Below the pieces are notes generated by a model. The model was not told the origin of the DNA. It was given only the letters and a program-made list of their open reading frames with translations, and searched no databases. A program made the translations under genes and the position numbers. DNA of 5,141 nt from an uncultured Sutterella sp. (lineage in GTDB: Bacteria; Pseudomonadota; Gammaproteobacteria; Burkholderiales; Burkholderiaceae_F), in NCBI GenBank assembly GCA_900764215.1, contig CAAFNI010000390.1:1-5141 (forward strand), written 5' to 3'. Shown here piece by piece: positions 1 through 5,080 of this stretch. The stretch's first letter is position 1. Every line of letters starts with the position of its first letter.

Positions 1-161
1 GAAAGCGCCGGGGCGGCCGTTGCCGTGAGGCTGAGGGTGTCGGCCGGCGCGTAGCCGACTGTCGCCCGGGCGGCTTCATGATCCGGGCAGGCGTGCGCAT
101 TGCACGGCGACGCAAGAAGCGCCGCCGCAGCGAAAACGAACAGCATCAGCCGGATGAACAT
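1..161 (-). CDS. Partial gene for an unidentified secreted protein (N-terminal 53 residues only)
   Basis: The frame is open from an ATG at 161-159 to the left edge of the window, so only the first 53 residues are visible. They begin MFIRLMLFVFAAAALLASP and form a clear Sec signal peptide: one Arg near the start, a hydrophobic core at about residues 5-17, and an Ala-His-Ala signal peptidase I site at residues 22-24. The mature protein would begin CPDHEAARATVGYAP. There is no proper lipobox, so a lipoprotein is unlikely. An AAGG element lies 9 bases upstream of the ATG, which supports this start; the Met at residue 6 is an alternative. The gene lies downstream of the sulfotransferase on the same strand but beyond its terminator, so it is probably a separate transcription unit. 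No family can be recognised from this fragment. In particular, no CxxC of a DsbA/DsbL-type oxidase is visible. Confidence 0.6.
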   Translation of the reverse strand, partial: MFIRLMLFVFAAAALLASPCNAHACPDHEAARATVGYAPADTLSLTATAAPAL

Positions 162-224
162 ATGAAAACGCCTTGACGAGAAGTGAAAGCAGGCGTTTAT
201 TCTACATCCGCTTTCGCGAAAACG

Positions 225-280
225 GTTGTGCGCGGCGTTGTGTTGCGGGCCGTTGTGTTGTCGCACGTTGTGAGAGCCGA
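225..280. repeat. Direct GTTGTG repeats in about 15-bp units
   Basis: GTTGTG occurs at 225-230, 237-242, 252-257 and 267-272. The last three copies are exactly 15 bp apart, and the first two of these units are nearly identical over their first ten bases (CGTTGTGTTG at 236-245 and 251-260). The array lies between the sulfotransferase terminator and the start of the left-edge gene, in the region where that gene's promoter should be. It could be a binding array for a regulator or a short degenerate tandem repeat. The sequence alone does not decide. Confidence 0.45.
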
Positions 281-310
281 AAAAAAGCGCCGTGCCCGAA
301 GGCGCGGCGC
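280..310 (-). terminator. Intrinsic terminator of the arylsulfate sulfotransferase gene
   Basis: A 10-bp stem pairs 287-296 with 301-310, with one G-T wobble. Read on the minus strand, the loop is TTCG, a stable tetraloop, and the stem is followed directly by seven T residues (complement of the A-run 280-286). This is a textbook rho-independent terminator. It lies about 93 bases past the sulfotransferase stop codon and separates that gene from the partial gene at the left edge. Confidence 0.88.
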
Positions 311-316
311 GTGAAG

Positions 317-344
317 CGAAGGGCGAAGGAGGAGGCGCCCTTCG
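317..344. other. Perfect 9-bp inverted repeat in the sulfotransferase 3' UTR
   Basis: CGAAGGGCG at 317-325 is exactly complementary to CGCCCTTCG at 336-344, leaving a 10-base loop that is pyrimidine-rich on the minus strand (CCTCCTCCTT). No T-run follows on either strand, so it is not a second intrinsic terminator. In the assT mRNA it would sit just before the terminator hairpin and might protect the 3' end from exonucleases. The stem is seen in the sequence; the role is inferred. Confidence 0.5.
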
Positions 345-402
345 GAAAATCCGTGCGGCCTTCAGGAGAAACAAGGCCGCAGGACTTGACTGCTCGAACA
401 AA

Positions 403-2214
403 TTACTGGTTGAAGGCCTTGTCGACCGAGATCGGAAGCGCGCGGTAGCCCATGGTGGACTTGAGCACGATTTCGACGGACGGTTCCGTGGAGCCCCACT
501 TGAACTCGTTGATGATCGGGTTCGGGCTCACCGTGTTGAAGTTCTTCATGTTGAGCGAGGCGGTGGCCGAGTAGACGAAGACGGAGTTCTTGTCGGCTTC
601 GTATTCGGTGACGGACGTGATCGGGCTGTACCATTCGAAGCCGCGTTCCTTGCCGTATTCCCAGATCTGTTGGATGGTCATCTTCTTCTGGTCGATCTTG
701 TAGATCACGGCGCGGGAGTACTTCATTTCCGGAAGCGCGGGCTGTTCCATGCCGCGGGCGTCGCCGTTGTCAAAGACGGAGAGGTAGAAGATGTCCTTGT
801 CGGACTTCTGGTCGACGCGCCAGCCGGTGTGCTGCGTCCACGTCCAGTCGAAGCCGCCCTCGCACTTGGAGCCTTCGCACTTGATGGGCTTGCCGTCCTT
901 GTCGATCGGGGTGAGGAGCTTGTCCTGGAATTCCTTCTTCCAGCCTTCGTGGGAGCCGACGATCCACTTCACCTGCTTGTCGCGGCCGATCTTGATGAGC
1001 GCAGACTGATGGCGCGACGAGATGATGATCGAGTCGTCGGACGGGTCGTAGTCGACGGAGTTGACGTGGGCCCAGTTGCGGCCGGGGCCCACGCCGGCGA
1101 TGTCGCCGAACTGGTCGTTCGTGTCCATCTTGGCGAGTTCTTCCGCAGAGAGCGTCTGGCCGGACTTCGTGGCGTCGACGTTGAGGCACACGGCGCCCTG
1201 GTCCATCGCCTTGATGACGTTGTCGCGGTACGGGTCGAGGATGTCGAAGAGGCGGAAGTCGTCGACGGCGTTGCCGTTCTGGTCGACCTCAAGAATCACG
1301 TCGCGCACCGTGTGGACGCGCTTGCCGTCCGGACGGCGGTAGTCGGAGGAGGAGACGCGCAGGAAGTAGTGGCCGTTCTGGGCCGGATCCATGGCGTGCG
1401 AGAAGTCGGCGTAGCCCGCGGGCAGGCGGCGGTTGAAGACTTCGCGGCCCATGAGGTCGTACTTGGCGTAGCGCTGGCCGTAGCCGAAGGTGAGGAAGCC
1501 GTCGTCGGCCTGATGGAAGCCCATCATGATGCCGGACTTGTAGAGGTTTTCCGGATCATAGATCGGCGTCACGAACATGTACCAGCGGACGTCTCCGGCC
1601 GTGTCGATCACGGCGTTCTGCGGGTAGTAGACCCATTCAAGGGCGCCGCCCATCGGGTTGTTCCAGGTCGCACGGGCGACGTTGCCGCCGGAGGGCAGGA
1701 AGTTGTTGATGAAGTAGAGGCGGTCCTTGAATTCGGGATCAACCTTCTTCACTTCCGTTTCGAACATGGCGTGGTGCTGGGCGGCCGTGCCGTTCGTTTC
1801 GGTGTGGATGCCGGGCGCGTAGATGCGGTAGATTTCCTTCTCGACGCGGGTTTCCTTCTTGCCGTCGACGCGCGTGTAGGAGACTTCAACCGTGTTGTTG
1901 TAGTCCGGGTAGAGGCCGAAGACCGGGATGCCGGCGTGGGTGCGCAGCTGAACGTCGCTCACGTGGTACTTGATCTCGGCGCCGCCGTGCTTCGGAACGA
2001 TGCGGACCGTGGCGTCCTTGAGCTGATAGCCGCCGTTGCGGATCACGGCCGTGAGCGGGGCGATCTTGTACGGGTTCGTGATGACTTCGCCGATCTGGCC
2101 CTGAACGGCATAGTTGACGTGAGGGCCGGATCCGCCGCCGCCCGCGGAGGCGATGCCGGGAAGAATGCAGGCTGCGGCGACGGCCGCGACGGCGAGCTTC
2201 AGCTTGAAGTTCAT
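403..2214 (-). CDS. assT: Periplasmic arylsulfate sulfotransferase (PAPS-independent)
   Basis: The 603-residue product transfers a sulfuryl group from an aryl sulfate ester to a phenolic acceptor in the periplasm, by a ping-pong mechanism through a sulfohistidine, without PAPS. A Sec signal peptide (MNFKLKLAVAAVAAACILPG) ends in Ala-Ser-Ala at 22-24, giving a mature protein of about 579 residues, close to the E. coli enzyme (about 571). Compared with E. coli AssT from memory, all four active-site residues appear present: His273 (FSHAMD), His383 (WAHVNS), Arg401 (SSRHQS) and the sulfurylated His462 (WTQHTG). Cys446 and Cys451 (CEGSKC) match the structural disulfide, with a loop one residue shorter. 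Other hallmarks are GRNWAHVNS, FDNGD, EQPALP, KYSR and IWEYGKERG. The fold should be a six-bladed beta-propeller with an N-terminal beta domain. The start at 2214 was chosen because AAAGGAG lies 8 bases upstream and the signal peptide begins there; an upstream in-frame ATG at 2256 would add 14 residues ahead of it. The gene is divergent from the LysR regulator. Confidence 0.95.
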   Translation of the reverse strand: MNFKLKLAVAAVAAACILPGIASAGGGGSGPHVNYAVQGQIGEVITNPYKIAPLTAVIRNGGYQLKDATVRIVPKHGGAEIKYHVSDVQLRTHAGIPVFGLYPDYNNTVEVSYTRVDGKKETRVEKEIYRIYAPGIHTETNGTAAQHHAMFETEVKKVDPEFKDRLYFINNFLPSGGNVARATWNNPMGGALEWVYYPQNAVIDTAGDVRWYMFVTPIYDPENLYKSGIMMGFHQADDGFLTFGYGQRYAKYDLMGREVFNRRLPAGYADFSHAMDPAQNGHYFLRVSSSDYRRPDGKRVHTVRDVILEVDQNGNAVDDFRLFDILDPYRDNVIKAMDQGAVCLNVDATKSGQTLSAEELAKMDTNDQFGDIAGVGPGRNWAHVNSVDYDPSDDSIIISSRHQSALIKIGRDKQVKWIVGSHEGWKKEFQDKLLTPIDKDGKPIKCEGSKCEGGFDWTWTQHTGWRVDQKSDKDIFYLSVFDNGDARGMEQPALPEMKYSRAVIYKIDQKKMTIQQIWEYGKERGFEWYSPITSVTEYEADKNSVFVYSATASLNMKNFNTVSPNPIINEFKWGSTEPSVEIVLKSTMGYRALPISVDKAFNQ

Positions 2215-2222
2215 GATGAAAA

Positions 2223-2254
2223 CTCCTTTGGGTCCCTCTTCTCTGGGAGGGGAC
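2223..2254 (-). promoter_or_regulatory. assT leader: strong ribosome binding site with an adjacent hairpin
   Basis: On the minus strand an AAAGGAG Shine-Dalgarno (complement of 2223-2229) sits 8 bases before the assT ATG and fixes the start. Two bases upstream lies a 7-bp stem with one bulged base: 2247-2254 (GTCCCCTC on the minus strand) pairs with 2232-2238 (GAGGGAC), around an 8-base loop. The hairpin ends just short of the Shine-Dalgarno, so it does not occlude it. It may stabilise the mRNA 5' end or act as a binding site in the leader. The Shine-Dalgarno is very likely real; the hairpin's role is unknown. Confidence 0.6.
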
Positions 2255-2311
2255 ATGGATAAGTCGGTCGATCAAAGGCGCGCTGCCCAGAGGTCGTCTT
2301 GAGGCGGCAAG

Positions 2312-2339
2312 TTGCGCAAACGCGCCATGGCTGTAAGAT
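2312..2339 (+). promoter_or_regulatory. Candidate sigma-70 promoter for the LysR-type regulator
   Basis: TTGCGC at 2312-2317 and TAAGAT at 2334-2339 are separated by 16 bases and resemble a -35/-10 pair. Transcription would begin near 2346, giving a leader of about 70 bases before the ATG at 2418. The -35 lies within an 8-bp palindrome, TTGCGCAA (2312-2319). For the divergent assT gene, a TTGACT hexamer is seen on the minus strand (complement of 2341-2346), but no convincing -10 follows at the usual spacing, so no assT promoter is called. Confidence 0.4.
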
Positions 2340-2342
2340 TAG

Positions 2343-2359
2343 TCAAGACCGGCTTTTGA
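2343..2359. promoter_or_regulatory. Possible operator: 17-bp imperfect dyad between assT and the regulator
   Basis: TCAA at 2343-2346 and TTGA at 2356-2359 form an inverted repeat centred on 2351, with two more matched pairs inside (six of eight pairs match). It lies directly after the candidate -10 of the regulator gene, overlapping its expected transcription start, and overlaps the TTGACT hexamer on the assT side. That position suits autoregulation by a divergently transcribed LysR-type protein. It does not fit the classical T-N11-A box exactly, so the assignment is tentative. Confidence 0.3.
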
Positions 2360-2417
2360 AACCATTGTGAGTTTCGGACGTGTTCAGGTCAGATTTGACG
2401 ATAGCGAAAGCTCAAAA

Positions 2418-3353
2418 ATGAGAAAACAACCGAAGGACCATCTGGACCGAGACGCGCTCCTGCTCTTCAGGACGCTCTGCTCGACGCACAACCTCCAGCG
2501 GGCCGCCTCCCAGCTCGGGATGCCGCTCGCGACCGCCTCGCGCTCGCTCACGAAGCTTCGCGAGGCGTTTGACGACGAGCTCTTCATGCGATGCTCGGGC
2601 GGCCTCTCGCCCACGCCTAAGGCGCTCGCGCTCGAAGCCAAGGTCTCGGCCGTGATCGAAAGCTACGAGGACCTCTTCGTCGAGGACGCCTTTGATCCGG
2701 CCAACCTCGTGCGCGAATTTCACATCGCCTGCGCCGATCACGCGATGTTCTACGTCGAGCCAGCGGTGACGCTGGCGTCCAAAATCGCGCCCGGCGTCAC
2801 CTTCAGGCTGCAGCCCAACGACGACAACTGGGCGACCGACCTGCAAAGGGGGGAGCTCGACTTCGTGATCTTTCCCATCGAGCGCGCGCCCGAAGGATGC
2901 ATGTGCCTGCCGCTCACCGCCTGCGAGAGCGTGCTCGTCGTGCGGCGCGGCCATCCGCTCGCGCAGAAGTTCGACGCGGCGGGGCGGCTCACCGTCGACG
3001 ACTGCCTTGCGCACCGCTACGTGCGCGTGCGCACGGGGCCCGAGTGGGTGCTCAAGGCCATGGACGCGCATGTTTCGGAAGCCTGGATTGCGAGGTCGAA
3101 GGCCGTGACGACGCCGTACTTCTTCAGCGCGGTGCAGATGGTGAAGCATTCGGACCTGTGCTTCACGTGCTCGAACGAACTCGCGGGCGAAGTCGCGGCC
3201 GGGGACGACTTCAGGATTCTGCCGCTGCCCGAGGAATGCAACCAGCGCTGGGTGCCCAAGCTCGTCTGGCATGAGCGCGGGCATCGGGATCCGGCCATGC
3301 AGTGGCTCAGGAGCGTGATCACGTCGCTTTCGCACGCTCACGAAGAGAGCTGA
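2418..3353 (+). CDS. LysR-type transcriptional regulator, NodD/NahR-like subfamily
   Basis: The 311-residue product is the usual length for a LysR-family regulator. Residues about 12-70 form the winged helix-turn-helix (LLLFRTLCSTHNLQRAASQLG, then SRSLTKLREAFDDELFMR and LSPTPKA), followed by a linker helix at about 70-92. Residues about 99-305 are the periplasmic-binding-protein-like effector domain. LQRGELDFVIFP, VVRRGHPLA and especially LVWHERGHRDPAMQWLR near the C terminus are typical of the NodD/NahR/DntR group, many of which sense aromatic compounds. The protein is unusually rich in cysteine (ten), including Cys-Met-Cys at 161-163 and Cys-Phe-Thr-Cys at 248-251. The ATG at 2418 was chosen because it places the HTH at the usual distance from the N terminus; a GTG at 2367 would add 17 residues. 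Neither has a clear Shine-Dalgarno. It is divergent from assT, its most likely target, and convergent with the flavoprotein gene. The effector is unknown. Confidence 0.9.
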   Translation: MRKQPKDHLDRDALLLFRTLCSTHNLQRAASQLGMPLATASRSLTKLREAFDDELFMRCSGGLSPTPKALALEAKVSAVIESYEDLFVEDAFDPANLVREFHIACADHAMFYVEPAVTLASKIAPGVTFRLQPNDDNWATDLQRGELDFVIFPIERAPEGCMCLPLTACESVLVVRRGHPLAQKFDAAGRLTVDDCLAHRYVRVRTGPEWVLKAMDAHVSEAWIARSKAVTTPYFFSAVQMVKHSDLCFTCSNELAGEVAAGDDFRILPLPEECNQRWVPKLVWHERGHRDPAMQWLRSVITSLSHAHEES

Positions 3354-3367
3354 TCGAGGTCGGGGAG

Positions 3368-3408
3368 CCTTCTCAGTTCCCATGTTGAGAACCGTTTTCT
3401 GAGAATGG
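3368..3408 (+). terminator. Hairpin region after the LysR gene, weak terminator candidate
   Basis: TTCTCA at 3370-3375 can pair with TGAGAA at 3386-3391, or with a second TGAGAA at 3400-3405. The second pairing extends to CCTTCTCAG with CTGAGAATGG, with one bulged T. The first hairpin is followed by CCGTTTTCT, a short U-tract, about 40 bases past the regulator's stop codon. No better plus-strand terminator is seen in this convergent gap. The stem is AT-rich and the U-tract poor, so efficient termination is doubtful. Confidence 0.3.
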
Positions 3409-3485
3409 AAGCGAAAAGGAGGGGATGCGCATGACGCCGCCTGCCGGCCCGTCATCATCTTCAGAGCATCATTCGAGCATTCGGC

Positions 3486-3529
3486 GCAACACAACAAAAC
3501 GGGGCGCCTCCGTTGAGGGAGGCGCCCCG
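3486..3529 (-). terminator. Strong intrinsic terminator of the flavoprotein gene
   Basis: A perfect 12-bp GC-rich stem pairs 3500-3511 with 3518-3529 around a 6-base loop. On the minus strand the stem is followed by GTTTTGTTGTGTTG, a T-rich tract. It starts 66 bases after the stop codon of the flavoprotein gene and is oriented to end its transcript. There is no T-tract on the plus-strand side, so it should work mainly in the minus direction. Confidence 0.85.
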
Positions 3530-3595
3530 CAGGCGCGTTGTCAGACGTCGGATCGGGCCTCAGGAGATCGAGCCCGGGCCGGCGTCAGACGCGCT

Positions 3596-5080
3596 TCAAG
3601 CCGCTTCCTTCGCGGCGTTTTCGCCGGCGATCTGGCCGAAGACGAAGCAGTCGAGCACGGCGTTGCCGCCCACGCGGTTCGTGCCGTGGATGCCGCCCGT
3701 GATTTCGCCCGCGGCGTAGAGGCCCGGAATGACCTTGCCTTCCCAGTCAAGGGCCTGTGCCTTCACGTTGGTGTTGATGCCGCCCATCGTGTGGTGCACG
3801 GTCATGCCGGTGTAGCAGGCCCAGAAGGGACCGTCTTCGATGCGCTTCGTAAGGTTGACGGGCTGCTTGTTGAAGTCGTCGTCGCGGCCGTTCTTCACGA
3901 ACACGTCGTTGTAGCGGCGGATCGTCTTTTCGAGGCCGTCGGGATCGACGCCCATCTTTTGGGCGAGCTCGCGGATCGTCGGGGCCGTCCAGGCTTCGTT
4001 GATCTTGATGCCTTCCATGATGGCCTTGCGGTTGACTTCGTCGTAGCTCATGAAGTTCGTGTTGTCGCAGACGGTGTAGCCGTAGCGCTCGGGAGTGCCC
4101 AGGACGGCGTCGCGGATCACGTCTCGGCGTTCGCCTTCGTTGACGATGCGGTTGCCGCGCTTGTCGACATAGATGGATCCGTTCACGTTGAAGTTGAGAA
4201 GGAGCTTCATCTTCTTGCCGGCGGGTGCGCCCGGGGTGGACTGGATGAAGTCCATGCCGACGAGATAGGCGCCGACGCGCACGGCGGCCATGGCCACTTC
4301 GCCCGTGGAGCCGGGCAGATTGTCCGTGCCGAGGCCCTTGACGCGCGGGTCATGGAGTTCGCGCAGATAGCGGTTGCCCGAGAAGCCGCCCGCGGCGAGC
4401 ACGACGGCCTTCTTGGCGCGGATGTACTTGGCGGGGCCCTTGGCGGGCTGGACCTTGACGCCGATCACGCGGCCGGCAAACGGCTCCTCGCGGATGATTT
4501 CCGTGACGCCCTGGCCCGTGCGGACTTCGACGCCGAGCTCCTTGGCGGCCTTCGTGAGAACGGTGCCGTAGCCCTGGCCCTTGGGAAGCGCGGGGATGTG
4601 AGAGCGCGGATAGAGCGCGCCGAAAATCTGGATGACGTTGTCCTTGAACTTCATGCCGAGGGATTCGAGCCAGGTGACGGCGCCGTAGGCGTTGTCACAG
4701 AGGACCTTGACGCGCTCGGGGTCGCCGCGGAAGTCGCCTGCGGCAAGCGTCTGCCTCATGTGGTTTTCGGGCGAATCCTTGATGCCCTGGCGGGGCTGGC
4801 GCACGGGATCGGCGGCGTTGATGAAGCCTTGGGCGATGAGCGTGTTGCCGCCCGTGAAGGCGAGCTTTTCGAGAACGACGATGTCCTTGGCGCCCGTCTG
4901 GGCGGCCTTCACGGCGGCGGCCATGCCGGCGCCGCCCGCACCCACGACGACGATTTCGCGGGTTTCGTCCCATTTGATGTCGCTGCGGCACTGTGCGGAG
5001 GCGGTGCTTGAGAAGGCAGCGGCGGCGGTGCCGAGGCCTGCGGCGGCAAGCATGCGGCGGCGGGAAAGATTGGCGGTCAT
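3596..5080 (-). CDS. Tat-exported FAD-dependent reductase, fumarate reductase/flavocytochrome c flavoprotein family, no haem domain
   Basis: The 494-residue product should reduce an activated C=C bond in the periplasm using FAD. It begins with a Tat signal (NLSRRRMLAAAGLG) and a likely cleavage site after Ala-Ser-Ala at 27-29. The FAD-binding Rossmann motif GAGGAG is at 47-52, with the ribose-binding Glu at 71 (VVLEK), then TGGNT at 77-80, VVLAAGGF at 226-233 and the C-terminal flavin segment GLYAAGEITGGIHGTNRVGG at 453-472. By comparison with Shewanella Fcc3 from memory, His430 (VHHTMGG) and Arg469 (GTNRVGG) match the substrate-binding His504 and Arg544, and the NE...RRD segment at 314-320 matches the proton pathway. 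The HPT motif (IQAHPT) is instead IQSTPG at 279-284, with Thr282 at the His365 position. There is no CxxCH haem motif, so electrons must come from a separate protein, perhaps encoded beyond the right edge. The start is set by AAGGAG (complement of 5088-5093), 7 bases before the ATG. The exact substrate cannot be named. Confidence 0.9.
   Translation of the reverse strand: MTANLSRRRMLAAAGLGTAAAAFSSTASAQCRSDIKWDETREIVVVGAGGAGMAAAVKAAQTGAKDIVVLEKLAFTGGNTLIAQGFINAADPVRQPRQGIKDSPENHMRQTLAAGDFRGDPERVKVLCDNAYGAVTWLESLGMKFKDNVIQIFGALYPRSHIPALPKGQGYGTVLTKAAKELGVEVRTGQGVTEIIREEPFAGRVIGVKVQPAKGPAKYIRAKKAVVLAAGGFSGNRYLRELHDPRVKGLGTDNLPGSTGEVAMAAVRVGAYLVGMDFIQSTPGAPAGKKMKLLLNFNVNGSIYVDKRGNRIVNEGERRDVIRDAVLGTPERYGYTVCDNTNFMSYDEVNRKAIMEGIKINEAWTAPTIRELAQKMGVDPDGLEKTIRRYNDVFVKNGRDDDFNKQPVNLTKRIEDGPFWACYTGMTVHHTMGGINTNVKAQALDWEGKVIPGLYAAGEITGGIHGTNRVGGNAVLDCFVFGQIAGENAAKEAA

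Noticed and set aside
173..448. A 91-codon plus-strand frame across the left intergenic region
   Set aside because: It crosses the repeats and both hairpins, reads into the 3' end of assT on the other strand, and encodes an Arg-rich sequence without any known motif.
2215..2256. An assT start 14 codons further upstream (ATG at 2256)
   Set aside because: It would put charged residues ahead of the signal peptide and ignore the AAAGGAG placed 8 bases before the ATG at 2214.
292..2262. A very long plus-strand open frame (656 codons) opposite assT
   Set aside because: It is antisense to a clearly recognised enzyme. Its product is an Asp/Val/Ala/Gly/Arg-rich string with no domain, as expected from the complement of GC-rich codons.
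2318..2335. A sigma-54 promoter for assT on the minus strand (TGGCGCG followed by TTGCGC)
   Set aside because: The GG and GC elements are not at the required 10-base spacing.
2367..2417. A GTG start for the LysR gene at 2367
   Set aside because: It has no Shine-Dalgarno and would add a tail not needed before the HTH. It cannot be excluded, because the ATG at 2418 also lacks a clear ribosome site.
2412..3497. A 361-codon minus-strand open frame opposite the LysR gene
   Set aside because: The opposite strand encodes an unmistakable LysR protein with HTH and effector domain, and this translation looks like no known family.
3425..5011. A long plus-strand open frame (528 codons) opposite the flavoprotein gene
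   Set aside because: It has the same shadow composition, no recognisable domain, and runs through the terminator hairpin. Only its strong ribosome site is kept as a finding.
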